Shown piece after piece: positions 9,812-19,603 of a DNA stretch of 64,000 nt. The notes under the pieces were generated by a model. That model was not told the DNA's origin. It searched no databases and worked only from the letters and a program-made list of their open reading frames with translations. A program made the translations under genes and the position numbers. Position 1 is the stretch's first letter. The number at the start of each line of letters is the position of its first letter. Source of the stretch: Nematocida ironsii. Its lineage: Eukaryota > Microsporidia. The stretch covers positions 48,098 through 112,097 of the forward strand of contig LTDK01000068.1 in assembly GCA_001642415.1 (NCBI GenBank), read 5' to 3'.

Positions 9812-10893
9812 ATGAATTAAAATAATAAAAAATTTACAGCCCCAACGGCTAAATATAAAGAATGCAATAAGTACTTTATTTCCTTTTTACAGTAATATAA
9901 TGCATATGCAAACAAGAACAAGTTTTTGTTTGTGTTATATTTCTGTTAAATATCTAATTATTATGTTAAGTACCCCTATAAATAAATCATGAAAAGTTAG
10001 AAAAAGTTCGAAAATAATAAATTATTTTATCATTGGAAAACTTACTAATTTATAACTGTAAGCAAGTAAAACACTAAAAACATGTCTAAATTATTACTCT
10101 AAGATTCTTCTATAACAAACTAGCACTGCATATATATTATATAAATAGAAGAATTTTAGGATAATTTGTGGATTTTTGTGGATATATCCCAAATATATTC
10201 TAGTAAATATCTTAGTTTAAACTGTTTTAGGCCTGCTTTTTATTGAATGTATATCTTTATTTCGTGTAATTGTACTTATTATTACAGATAAAGCCAATTT
10301 TTAGTTATTTCTAGCTATTTGCAAATAAAAAATCTCATTGTTTCTTCTGTAATATGTTTATTATGAAAACTTAAAGCAATAAAATAAGAATAAAAGTATT
10401 TAATAATCAATACACAGTAAAAAATATAATCTATGCTTTATAGCTATAAAATGCTCTAAAGTACTCACCAGTAGATTATAGAGCAAGTGATAGGAGTAAA
10501 TGAGTATTTCAAGTGTTTATGTATAAATATTTGATTGGAGTAAGAGAAATAGTGCTTATTCCTTTTATTATTATGAGTTTTCGGGTTATTTGTGGAGAGA
10601 ATATGAGCTACTATGCAAAAATACAGATAAGTATGTGGCATAGATTCATAAGCTTTGTGTTATTAGTAGTTACACATTTATTTTACAATAGTCCAATAAA
10701 TAGAAGGCAGGAAATATTTCCCGAAATTAAAAATATGAATATAAAAGGCCTTTTATCGTGTGCTGTAACTTGATGTGTTTAGTTTCCATTCATGCCCGGC
10801 AGGGAACATATGTACAACTGCCATCCCTGCTTAAAAACTTCTGAAGAAATGATAATACTCGAAGAGTCTTCAGAATACAAAATAAATGGATAT
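9812..10893. other. AT-rich spacer
   Basis: About 1.1 kb between BUD23 and the CDC25-like gene. An 86-codon plus frame at 10513-10773 has no recognisable domain and contains the recurring spacer motif (10578-10589), so I treat it as non-coding. No RNA gene is visible. Confidence 0.6.
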
Positions 10894-11841
10894 TCACATG
10901 GGAATATAGCTGCACGGCACACAGTGTTCAGAATAGGATCTGTAAAAATCACGATATCCTCCATTCATTACGTATACATTAGGGAACCGTAAGTATGGAT
11001 ACGTGCTTGTAAGTCTGTCCTCGTTTCTTAAAGAGATGGCCAGCCTTGGTGCTCGGACAGAAGAGTACTCACAGTACAGGATAATGATTAAAGAGGAGTT
11101 TTGCTTGCTTTCCACCATGTCATTAAAGAAGTTTGCCATTTCCTTTTGTGTTATTATGTTAAGTGCTGTTTTTATGTGCCCACCCAAATATTCGTACTCA
11201 AATCGGCAGTCAATAATGACCACTCCTGGGGCATGAATCATTGAAGCCACAGTTTCTGTAGAAACCCTAAGAATGCTGTCTGATGGCCCTGTACCCATTG
11301 CAGGCAGGGCATACGTATATGCATTTATTTCAGAATCCGCGTGTGGAGAAGAGTTTGCGCCAGTATGGGTTTCAGACTTATTAATTAGTGTGCGTCTGCT
11401 CCAGTGCTGGTTGTTCTGGTCTGTTTTGCTTCGATGTAACCGAACCAGTTTCTTTGCTGCTCTCGATGTGTTTGTGTCCACCTCCTGAAAAATCAAAGAT
11501 CTTCGTTTTTTATCAGAAAATGAAGATTTACATGGTGGCTGTATAAGTGAGTGTGAAGGCCTCTCTTTTGTCCTCCCTTTTTTCTGCGAGGTTCCAAACT
11601 TGAGAGAGCCCTTCTTAGCCACTGCAGGCACAATGCAAACTTCAGTATTAAATATTTCTTCAAAGGATGCAGGCACTTCCTCAGAGGTATTTTTCAATTC
11701 ACACGCAAAAATGTCTTCATAATCCCCAGAAGAACTCAAGTCTTTCGGTGACAGACACCTACCTTGCACAAATGTCTTTCCAATTTCTTCTATTTCTCTG
11801 TCATCTAATATAATATCTAACTCAGATTCTAAAGTACTCAT
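10894..11841 (-). CDS. CDC25-type dual-specificity phosphatase (rhodanese fold)
   Basis: A 315-residue protein with an unstructured acidic and basic N-terminal half and a C-terminal CDC25/rhodanese domain (about residues 195-315). Visible landmarks are the 'IIDCRFEYEYLGGHI' entry motif, the active-site loop Cys-x5-Arg (C257 to R263) in the 'YCEYSSVRAPR' context, then 'YP-L-FP-VYV-NGGYRDFY' and a final 'C-x-P-x-S-Y-x-P-M'. CDC25 removes inhibitory phosphates from Cdk1 and triggers mitosis. The protein stops right after the Tyr-x-Pro-Met element, so it lacks the longer C-terminal helix of animal CDC25. I start at the ATG at 11841; the upstream in-frame ATG at 11925 would add 28 hydrophobic residues outside the family pattern. 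It is divergent from the small membrane protein gene at 11967. Confidence 0.88.
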   Translation of the reverse strand: MSTLESELDIILDDREIEEIGKTFVQGRCLSPKDLSSSGDYEDIFACELKNTSEEVPASFEEIFNTEVCIVPAVAKKGSLKFGTSQKKGRTKERPSHSLIQPPCKSSFSDKKRRSLIFQEVDTNTSRAAKKLVRLHRSKTDQNNQHWSRRTLINKSETHTGANSSPHADSEINAYTYALPAMGTGPSDSILRVSTETVASMIHAPGVVIIDCRFEYEYLGGHIKTALNIITQKEMANFFNDMVESKQNSSLIIILYCEYSSVRAPRLAISLRNEDRLTSTYPYLRFPNVYVMNGGYRDFYRSYSEHCVPCSYIPM

Positions 11842-11966
11842 GAAGGGCAGTACAAAATAAAAATATATATAGGCAAACAAGAAAGAATATTCAATCAGGC
11901 CCACTTTAAAACATATACAAAACAATCTTGCTATTTTTGAATATATTGCGGTTTGTTTACTCCTGA

Positions 11967-12242
11967 ATGTTTGAAAGGTTTACAATTAGGACAAAACCAT
12001 ACGAAACAAGTCAGTTCCAAAGCGACAAACACTTCTCTGTAATGAAAATGCTTTCCTTAGACCCAATAGGGGCACTTGCAGCAGATGAATTTACTGCATG
12101 GATAATCCTCACTCTCCTTCTCTGCTTTATATTCTATCTATACTCCATTCTTAAGAAAGCTGCAAAGAAGAGGATATTCGGCCCGAAAAGGACTGGAATT
12201 GCAAAAGAGGATGTGTCTAATAATATAGATGATACGGAATAA
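11967..12242 (+). CDS. Small single-pass membrane protein
   Basis: A 91-residue frame with one strong membrane helix at about residues 45-63, followed by a basic stretch of lysines and arginines and a polar acidic tail. This suggests an N-out, C-in or tail-proximal topology. There is no clear signal peptide; an internal Met-Lys-Met around residues 26-28 is an alternative start. It is divergent from the CDC25-like gene, with 125 bp between the ATGs. I do not recognise the family. Its length and composition are consistent with a real small ER or secretory-pathway membrane component. Confidence 0.5.
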   Translation: MFERFTIRTKPYETSQFQSDKHFSVMKMLSLDPIGALAADEFTAWIILTLLLCFIFYLYSILKKAAKKRIFGPKRTGIAKEDVSNNIDDTE

Positions 12243-12515
12243 ATAGAGGATTTCCAGTTATATTAATAGAACTTACATAATAAACCATAGAAATTCGGCC
12301 TAAACTGCTTAATATTCCAAAACATCTCATATTATAATATTTATTATCACAACAGCAGATTCCCCCAAAATAGATTAATCCACTATAAATGTGGTATAAG
12401 TGACTATTCCTGGCTATTTGGGGGCTCTGCTCCTTTATAGAGTAATTGGCATTTTCTGCTCTTTTATAGCCAGCATGGAATTATTTTCATTTTCGTTTTA
12501 TTTTTTAGTCCCTGC

Positions 12516-12710
12516 ATGTCCAACCAAGTTATAGATGATATACAGACACTGAGAGTATTAGAGAAAAGTGAAATTCCAATGGGAAAGGGAAGCAGACAGT
12601 GCAGATCCTGCATGGGAAGAAGAGGACTGATTAGACAGTACGAATTAATGATGTGCAGAAGATGCTTTAGAGAATACGCAACTGACATTGGTTTCGAGAA
12701 GCTGAACTAA
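12516..12710 (+). CDS. RPS29: 40S ribosomal protein uS14 (S29)
   Basis: A 64-residue protein whose last 42 residues are a near-canonical eukaryotic uS14: Gly-Lys-Gly-Ser-Arg-x-Cys at 23-29, the zinc ligands Cys29-x2-Cys32 and Cys47-x2-Cys50, '[19 protein letters not shown]', and the end 'DIGF-KL'. It binds 18S rRNA in the head of the small subunit. The first 22 residues do not match the usual N-terminus; initiation at Met22 would give a very short form, so I keep the first ATG. No intron is needed to explain the frame. Confidence 0.93.
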   Translation: MSNQVIDDIQTLRVLEKSEIPMGKGSRQCRSCMGRRGLIRQYELMMCRRCFREYATDIGFEKLN

Positions 12711-13545
12711 ATAAGAATAAATCCAAAATAAATTTATCCGTTAATCATGCACTGTAAGACAGAACTTATAATAACTGGAAATGTCTTTTAATAAATGGAA
12801 TAATCTGAAATTATTATTATTATAATTATGAATGTTTTGGAATATTTCTTACTATACGATGAGTCTATTTATACAAAAATAAATATTTTATTTTGGGGTA
12901 TATAATAAATTCAAATTCTATTTCTGCGTGTTTAAGGGTCTTTCTATATTATAATAATAATAAGATTTGTATAATTTATTAGACTAAATATATAATTTGA
13001 GTTAATAAAAATAGTATTAAGATATAAATATGTGTAATTCAGTACAAAGACTGCATTAGAATAAGAAGGAAATAGTCTGAAGTTTGTTTTAGGTCATTCA
13101 ATGCATTAAAATATTACAGTGGATAATTTAAGGGAGTTTCTGGGTGTTTAGTAGGTTATTTCTAATCATATGTACACATCTTGATATTTATTACTTTGAG
13201 CTAGTTATTTAGACATTTTTATGTAAGAATAGACTAGGTAATTATACATACACATGATTAGTGCATATACATCATGTACTTACTAAATATTTATGGCATT
13301 TTCATGTGTGGCGTGCTCAGATATTTCCTTGTATATTACAATAACTTAAAGTAACCCTAAATTAAATATACATGTACTAATAAGTAAACATAAGCTGAGA
13401 ATAAAATTGCAGGACAAATACATCTAGAAATTAAAATATCAATATCAATAGAAAGGAAGCATATGCATTCACTGAATTTCTGGAATACTTTATATGGTAG
13501 CCCATCGCAGCCTTTTATTTCTGGATATAATACAAAATATTCCTT
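12711..13545. other. AT-rich spacer
   Basis: About 0.8 kb of strongly AT-rich sequence between RPS29 and the downstream ends of the next minus-strand gene. I see no credible frame, RNA gene or clear repeat. Confidence 0.6.
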
Positions 13546-14535
13546 TTATTTTTTTGTGGATTTACTCCTCGCCTCTTTTGCTGCAGCTCTGACTGGCTTC
13601 GTTTTTTGTGCTGTCTCCTCTACAACTGGCCTTTCGGCTGATTTTTCAACTGGCTTTTTCACTGAAGATTTTGTAACTGATTTTTCTGAGGATTTTTTTG
13701 GCTTATCTGCAGACTTTTTCTCTGATGATTTTTTTGGCTTATCTTCAGTAATAGAAGCTTCTTTTTTGGATGTTTTTGCCTTTTTATCCTTTGGCTTTTG
13801 TGCCTCTTTAGAACTTATAGACTTTGCAGGCAGTTCATCGTTTTTCTCAGATAGACGTAATGATGCCTTCCTTCTTGGCCTCTTTGTTCTCTCGGATTCC
13901 TCTGATTCTGTGCTTCTGTCATCCTCAATTACCCCGGGTAAGAGTGGAGTTTTCTTTGTTCGAATGGCTTCAATTACTGACCATATTATAATTATGGCTG
14001 ACACAGAGTGTGGATAGTATATACACAGCTTACTGTCATATTTCTTTATTAAAAAGTATACCAGAACTGAAATATCTTTTACTATACATTGTTTAATTCC
14101 TGGCCGCGTTCTTCCATCTATATACATCACTAGAAGTATGCCCAGGCTAAATATTTCCACTCCAAATACGTGTGATAGGTACTGGGCTGCTGCCATGTCC
14201 ACAGTGATAAATATGTCTAACACACAGAAAATAGAGCAAAGTAGCAAAGAAAGCCTATTTTTCCTTGTTTGCAGTGCTAATTGCATGCAGACTGTAAAAA
14301 AGAATGATAGCATGACTGTAATTGCTGTATTTTTCAGTGGAACAGACTGGATAGTCAGTAGTATATATACATAAAGCAGGGATATGCCCACCTCGTGGAT
14401 GCCTTTAAATCCCCTTCCATTTAAAAAGCAGCAAGTTATCCCCGCCCTTGGTATTAGTTTTATCTCATCCAGCTCTTTGATTATTCTTGTATACTTTTCT
14501 ATGCTCTCTGATATACTCACCGCCCAAACAAACAT
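13546..14535 (-). CDS. Multi-pass membrane protein with a lysine-rich tail
   Basis: A 329-residue protein in two halves. Residues about 40-190 contain five or so hydrophobic segments (for instance 'GISLLYVYILLTI', 'AITVMLSFFFTVCMQLAL', 'LLLCSIFCVLDIFI', 'FSLGILLVMYI', 'SAIIIIWSVIEAI'). Residues about 200-329 are a hydrophilic tail dominated by lysine, serine and glutamate, with imperfect repeats of a 'DKPKKSSEK' unit. The layout resembles an ER or nuclear-envelope membrane protein with a basic cytosolic or nucleoplasmic tail. I cannot assign a family; a resemblance to TRIC-type channels was considered and is too weak. The long plus-strand frame at 13463-14017 is a shadow of the lysine-rich tail. 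Confidence 0.7.
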   Translation of the reverse strand: MFVWAVSISESIEKYTRIIKELDEIKLIPRAGITCCFLNGRGFKGIHEVGISLLYVYILLTIQSVPLKNTAITVMLSFFFTVCMQLALQTRKNRLSLLLCSIFCVLDIFITVDMAAAQYLSHVFGVEIFSLGILLVMYIDGRTRPGIKQCIVKDISVLVYFLIKKYDSKLCIYYPHSVSAIIIIWSVIEAIRTKKTPLLPGVIEDDRSTESEESERTKRPRRKASLRLSEKNDELPAKSISSKEAQKPKDKKAKTSKKEASITEDKPKKSSEKKSADKPKKSSEKSVTKSSVKKPVEKSAERPVVEETAQKTKPVRAAAKEARSKSTKK

Positions 14536-15158
14536 ATAGCAAATAAACCAAATATTATTTATTAGGTATTATGTATAAAATGCAGAAATAAGACACTGCA
14601 ATATAGGACAGATAATAGAAATATACCACTATACTGTGTCCCAATGGGCAGTGCAGTGTATATAAATATAAGATATTCTGCATATGCTGTAATATATTAT
14701 GAAATACAAACAATAATATATAGAAAGGCTTATTCTACATATCTATAATACAATACTGTATAAATAATCCTTTATAACCCGGAATTATTATTGTAATTTC
14801 AATATGTATGCATAAATCTAAGTGCCTTTTATCATATGCAAAGAACTTCTTATGGCAGTACTTTAGTTAATTTAATTTCAATTTTAAGTTAATGCATGTA
14901 TTTGTAATTTTAGTATATTTATACGCGGCAATAGATGAAATTATTTTTATTTTACATGCCATACATTATATTCTGAAATACTTCGAATCGTGTGTTATAT
15001 ATTCTATTCTCTATGTGCTTTTGGTATGGACTATTATATGAGTATTAACAGTATATTAATTTTGGGTTATATTAAGATTATTTATGTGCAATTCCTGTTT
15101 TGTGTATATTATTATAAATAAGATATGAAATGGTGACTGAATATTAAGGATAGTTTAT
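14536..15158. other. AT-rich spacer
   Basis: A 623-bp spacer with no credible frame. A TTTTGGGTTAT variant of the recurring motif lies at 15059-15070. Confidence 0.6.
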
Positions 15159-15749
15159 TTATCTGCTGGACTTAGCAACTCTTTCAACTTCATCTCTCTT
15201 CTTAACTGCGTATGCATTTGGGTTTCCTCTTGATGCAGCAATAAGTTCATCTGCAATTGTCTCTGGAAGTGTTTTTGTGTTCTTAAATGCAGCCTTTCTC
15301 ATTCCTGTGGTAAGGAATTCTATGGCAAGATTTAATCTTCTAAGTGGGGATACATCTACAGATGATCTCTTTGCGGATCCACCTTTTCCTACTCTGGCAG
15401 TTGATTCTCTTGGCCCAGAGTTAATGCATGCGTCAACAAGAATTTGCATTGGGTTCTTTTTAGTAAGTCTTTCAATGATTATGAATGCATCTCTTACTGC
15501 CTTAAGAACTAGCAGTGCCTTGCTTGTGTTTCTTCCATGTCTCATAAGACCGTGTGCTAGTCTCATGGTCAGTGGCATGTTTGCCTTTGCAAACTGTTTC
15601 TTACAGTAGCTTACTCCAGTGTGAGGGACAGATACTCTTGTGTGTACGTTAATGTACGGCTTTAATGACACATCGTTGATTTCAATATCATCGTAACTGT
15701 ATCTTCCAAATAATTTAATTGTGTTTTCTTTAGACTCCACTTGATTCAT
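15159..15749 (-). CDS. RPS5: 40S ribosomal protein uS7 (S5)
   Basis: A 196-residue uS7. It begins with the eukaryotic 'IKLFGRYSYDDIEINDVSL' segment, continues with the 'RLAHGLMRHGRNTSK' rRNA-binding region and 'NPMQILVDACINSGPRE', and ends with 'SPLRRLN.AI', 'NIKT/ADELI' and 'KKRDEVERVAKS.R', all landmarks of S5. It sits in the head of the 40S subunit near the exit site. I start at the ATG at 15749; the next in-frame ATG upstream (15785) would add 12 aromatic residues not found in S5 and would overlap the divergent gene. The divergent hypothetical gene starts 17 bp away. Confidence 0.94.
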   Translation of the reverse strand: MNQVESKENTIKLFGRYSYDDIEINDVSLKPYINVHTRVSVPHTGVSYCKKQFAKANMPLTMRLAHGLMRHGRNTSKALLVLKAVRDAFIIIERLTKKNPMQILVDACINSGPRESTARVGKGGSAKRSSVDVSPLRRLNLAIEFLTTGMRKAAFKNTKTLPETIADELIAASRGNPNAYAVKKRDEVERVAKSSR

Positions 15750-15766
15750 CCAGGGTGAATAAAAAA

Positions 15767-16147
15767 ATGCAAAAAATGAATTCAATACTCAGAGTGAGAA
15801 TACTCCCCATAGAGACGGATATAAGCAAAATTATAGTTACAAAGGAGTCTAAAGTAATAGTACCAGTTATAGTAGATGGGTACACGCTGATTAGTGAACT
15901 AAAAAATGGGAGGCTAATAATTGGCGTGGCAATACATACTAAAAATGAGCTGGAGGATTTTTCTTGTTCCGTTCTAGGATACCGCAGCATAGAAGAGTGT
16001 CTTAAAGCATTAAGTGTTTCAGATGGCCAGATAAATAATATAAATGCGGCCTATGACACTGCAGTGAGTACCCCAGAGGAAAATATGAACTGGGAAATAA
16101 CGCTGAAGTATCTTAAATCCATGTTTAATGACAATAATGCAGTATAG
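15767..16147 (+). CDS. Hypothetical protein
   Basis: A frame of 126 residues from the ATG at 15767; a second ATG follows at 15776. The frame extends four codons further up to a GTG, which is not a likely eukaryotic start. It is compact, probably alpha/beta, with strands such as 'ILRVRILPI' and 'SKVIVPVIVDGYTLI', and has no cysteine pair, membrane helix or signal peptide of note. I do not recognise the family. It shares a 17-bp promoter gap with RPS5, so it is probably transcribed together with a ribosomal protein programme. That is an inference from position only. Confidence 0.6.
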   Translation: MQKMNSILRVRILPIETDISKIIVTKESKVIVPVIVDGYTLISELKNGRLIIGVAIHTKNELEDFSCSVLGYRSIEECLKALSVSDGQINNINAAYDTAVSTPEENMNWEITLKYLKSMFNDNNAV

Positions 16148-16473
16148 AAATTATTTTGATTTATATTTTAAGCTATTTTCAACTGTTTATTGCTTATAGT
16201 GGCTGTCTATTAAATATCTACTGTAGCCTACATCTGTGTGCATCTTAAATAGCGGATTATGGTGATATTTGGTTTAGTTGACTATAATTTAAAATTTGGA
16301 TTATTTGAAATTTTCAGTTTAAAAATAAAATATTTGTATTTACAGTGTAGTGTATTAAGCGTATTCTATTTATTTGAGGATTATAAAAATTCTGTTTTTG
16401 GGATGTGTGTTACATAAGATAATAATCATTATAAATATATTTATAAGAAATCTTGGGTTATAATCTGAAAACT
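16148..16473. other. Short AT-rich spacer between convergent genes
   Basis: A 326-bp spacer between two stop codons. It contains a TTGGGTTAT variant of the recurring motif near 16453-16461 and nothing else recognisable. Confidence 0.6.
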
Positions 16474-18048
16474 TTATTTCACTTCTTTACCACTCTTAAT
16501 AATTTCATCAATCATTAGAATTTTAGTAGCAACCAGCACTGCCGATTGAATGGTATTTCTTACTATCGCATAGTTGTCTACTATGTCCATCTCCATTGCA
16601 TTCTTTATTTCTCCAGTTGAGATGTCGATTGTTGCATTTTCAATTTCAGATGACTTTATTTTGGAAAGCATCTCTACTGAGTTGTACCCAAGGTTCTTTA
16701 TGAGTATTTTTGGGACAGCCATTAGAGCATCTTTCCATACGCTATAGGACGTAGAGGACTCTGTTGTGCTTTCATCTGGAATTAGGGACTCTGCCAGCTT
16801 ATAATATGTTGAAGACCCACCAGGAAGAACAAATCCATCGGCCAGTCCGCATGAGATGGACTTAAGAGCAGATTTAACTGCGGTTTCAAGATACTCCATC
16901 TGGTATGGAGATATTCCCTGTACTAGGAGTGTGCATGTTCTGTTAAATGGTGTTTTCTCTACAAAAGTGAACTTGTTATCTCCTATAGATACCTCTCTAA
17001 CTAGCCCTGCAAACCCAAATACATTCTCATTCAACTCCTGTATGCTGGTAACTGGTGTGCATCCTGTCAGCAGCTGCAGCCTTTCCATGTTCTTTCTCTT
17101 AGCTCTTCTAAGTGCAAGGATATTATATTTGGCAAATATCTCTAATGCATGCTGATCTATTCCCTTCTGTGTTATGATCATAAACTGCGGGTTTTGATGC
17201 TGGTTGGTAATTGCAACTTTTTGTATCACCTCTAGTACCTTCTGTATTCTTTGCATAATGATTCGTCTTTCTCCTTCTTCCATCTTTAGTTTGTCTTCTG
17301 TTCTTCGATAGTAGAACTGTGCATTGTGCTCTGGCTTCTCGTACTCAAACGAAATGTTAGTGCAAAGAATAAATACATTTTGCAACCTCTTTGGCATCAT
17401 CGGATGCCTTCCTCCGTGGTCCATAACCAGTCCTCGCACAATTCTAAGTGGCTCTACTGCATCAATATCTGCCATTTTTACAATTTCTAGCATCTTCAGA
17501 TCAGTTTTGTTGTTGGTTCTAACTGTTTCAGCAGCAGAAACAATAATGTCTGAATACTTGGCAGCCTGCTTAGGAGAGAACTTTGTTCGAAGCGCAGTGT
17601 GTGCTAACTTATAAATTGTGTCCTTACTGTCCTCTATTGGCACTTTCATACTGCTCAATGCTTCTAAAATTGTCTTTTCTCTTTTTAGTAGCCCAGAAAT
17701 AAGCACCTGCGGATGCACTCCTTCATATATGTACTCCAGTGCCCTGTTTAGCATAGATGCTGATAAAATTACGGATGCTGTCACACCATCTCCACAATCC
17801 TCTCCCTGCTGTGTCACCATTTTTGAAAGAAGAACTGCCCCGGGCTGTGCTAATTGGATGTTTTTTAACAGATTTAATCCATCCTTAACCAGACATATTT
17901 CTCCTGCTGGCGTAATTAGCAGTTTAACTGCTCCATTTGGCCCCAGCCCGTTTTTAATGGTTGCACTTAGCTGTGAAATCGCTTCTGTGTTTAAAGCTAT
18001 TGCCTGCCCTGCTTGCGTAATTTGTGTTTCTTTGCCGAGGTATGTCAT
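16474..18048 (-). CDS. CCT6: T-complex protein 1 subunit zeta (CCT6)
   Basis: A 524-residue group II chaperonin subunit of normal length. ATP-site motifs are Leu-Gly-Pro-Asn-Gly at 35-39, Lys-Asp-Gly at 55-57 and Gly-Asp-Gly-Val-Thr at 86-90. The zeta subunit is indicated by 'LRTKFSPKQA', 'RGLVMDHGGRHPMMPKR', 'EYEKPEHN' and 'ALRRAKRKNMERL', which are the Cct6 forms of these segments. CCT is the cytosolic ring that folds actin and tubulin. The start at 18048 fits the family N-terminus. No other CCT subunit lies in the window. Convergent with the hypothetical gene at 15767. Confidence 0.94.
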   Translation of the reverse strand: MTYLGKETQITQAGQAIALNTEAISQLSATIKNGLGPNGAVKLLITPAGEICLVKDGLNLLKNIQLAQPGAVLLSKMVTQQGEDCGDGVTASVILSASMLNRALEYIYEGVHPQVLISGLLKREKTILEALSSMKVPIEDSKDTIYKLAHTALRTKFSPKQAAKYSDIIVSAAETVRTNNKTDLKMLEIVKMADIDAVEPLRIVRGLVMDHGGRHPMMPKRLQNVFILCTNISFEYEKPEHNAQFYYRRTEDKLKMEEGERRIIMQRIQKVLEVIQKVAITNQHQNPQFMIITQKGIDQHALEIFAKYNILALRRAKRKNMERLQLLTGCTPVTSIQELNENVFGFAGLVREVSIGDNKFTFVEKTPFNRTCTLLVQGISPYQMEYLETAVKSALKSISCGLADGFVLPGGSSTYYKLAESLIPDESTTESSTSYSVWKDALMAVPKILIKNLGYNSVEMLSKIKSSEIENATIDISTGEIKNAMEMDIVDNYAIVRNTIQSAVLVATKILMIDEIIKSGKEVK

Positions 18049-19111
18049 ACGAAATTGCGAAAAAATAAAATGAAAGTTTTAAATAGTGCAGTGTGTGAAA
18101 ACTCGATTCTTGCTTCTACAAACTAAAAAGCCGTGCCATAAAGCATAAGAAATATAATAGGTACAGAAATGCTTTGGGGCTTCATCCTTATTCTGTATAA
18201 AATCTACAGAATATTCCTGAAACAAAAATTTTACCAGTATTCCTGGTCTTATGGCTATATTTTATAATACACAGATATTAATTCTGTATGTTCTATAAAT
18301 TACTTAACAGTAATTATTGTGAATTTTAAAATTATTGCATACTGTACTATATTTAAAATTATTTCTACTGCTACACATTTGAAATACTTAAAATTATAAT
18401 TTTGGGTTATAGTCATTTATATTTACATTTATAGTTGTTTATGGATATTAAAATATCTATTTTTAGTATTATTTACTCTTTATAAATATATACTGTAAGG
18501 TACGTTTGATATATTTACTATCTAATTTCCTTTTCTGGTTTGTCTGAAATAACAGTTTGTTTCTTATTTATTGCGGGTATACTTCATATTGTTTCTAAAT
18601 AGAAAAATCTTAAAGCATATCTCTTTCACTGCAAAGGAATTCTTTACTGAAGACTTTCATTCTATAAAATAAAAATACATCTTAGGCTATACGAAAGAAA
18701 TATAACAGCCTTAAGCACATTCTGCTAGATAAAAAATAAAAAGACAAAAGAACAAGAGCAGTATGCATGTAATTCATTATGAGAAAAGTAGAACTGCCTG
18801 TACAGAAAACTTTAATTATTTCACTGTTTCATCTATAATTGCATTTCTTTCCATACAATGTGTAATTAATAAACAAAAGGTAAACAATACAGCATATAAT
18901 TATTCATTGTATCAGAATAGCTCAAATAGATACGGCATGGGTAATTCTGCCGCATATATATCTTAATTGGGCAATTTGTGTAGTAGAATTTAGAGAAACG
19001 GTCTCAGGTGCATGTAATCGGTTGGTTGAATTCTAGATTTATTGTTTGGGGATGTATTTAATAATTGGCTTGTGTAGATATAAATACATCTGTAATAATA
19101 CACAATAGATT
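18049..19111. other. AT-rich spacer
   Basis: About 1.1 kb between divergent CCT6 and homeodomain genes. A motif variant (TTTTGGGTTAT) lies at 18399-18410. A 67-codon frame at 18763-18966 has no recognisable feature and is left out. Confidence 0.6.
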
Positions 19112-19603
19112 ATGAGTATCAAGGAAGAAGAGAACAGAAGAAGAGTAGAGGCAGAGTGTAGTGAAAGCACGGGGGAGTACAGCGCCGTATTATCTTCCGA
19201 TGAAGGCACTCCTCTTACCGAAGAAGGCGCTTGGAAAAACACAAAGGAATCAATTTTAGGAGACAAGCCGTACATACTGCCAAATGGAGAAGTATATAAG
19301 AAAAGAGTAAGGACTGTTATGACTCCTATCCAAAATGAATCACTTAGAAGATATTTTCAGCTTAATCCCTTTCCGTCATCAGAAGCCCGGGCTTCAATTT
19401 CTTCTTCACTGGGGATGCGGCCAAGAACAGTGCAAATATGGTTTCAGAACCAAAGACAGAAAATGAAGCACGTTCTTCAGGAGGAGGAGAAGATTAAAGA
19501 GTCAAGAGAAACGGCTGTATATACTGGAGAAAAGGAGGAAGAGCCACTGTGGGTCTTAGCGCATCTTTCCTGCACGGTACTAAACACTAACAATGCAATG
19601 TAA
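19112..19603 (+). CDS. Homeodomain transcription factor
   Basis: A 163-residue protein with one homeodomain at about residues 63-122. The recognition helix reads Val-Gln-Ile-Trp-Phe-Gln-Asn-Gln-Arg-Gln-Lys, with Trp110, Phe111 and Asn113 at the invariant positions. The N-terminal arm carries the usual basic 'KKRVRT'. Flanks are acidic and probably disordered. Microsporidia keep a small set of short homeodomain proteins, so this is one of few sequence-specific regulators to be expected. Targets cannot be read from the sequence. TATA-like sequence lies a few tens of bases upstream of the ATG. Confidence 0.9.
   Translation: MSIKEEENRRRVEAECSESTGEYSAVLSSDEGTPLTEEGAWKNTKESILGDKPYILPNGEVYKKRVRTVMTPIQNESLRRYFQLNPFPSSEARASISSSLGMRPRTVQIWFQNQRQKMKHVLQEEEKIKESRETAVYTGEKEEEPLWVLAHLSCTVLNTNNAM

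Noticed and set aside
10513..10773. 86-codon plus-strand frame
   Set aside because: No domain, composition like spacer, and it contains the recurring spacer motif.
10779..10964. 61-codon minus frame overlapping the end of the CDC25-like gene
   Set aside because: The CDC25 frame ends naturally after its Tyr-x-Pro-Met element, and this frame matches nothing in the family, so no frameshift is implied.
13463..14017. 184-codon plus-strand frame rich in Phe, Ser and Asp
   Set aside because: It is the antisense shadow of a repetitive lysine-rich tail, which leaves the complement free of stops.
18763..18966. 67-codon frame in the CCT6-homeodomain spacer
   Set aside because: No recognisable feature; length within chance for the amount of spacer.
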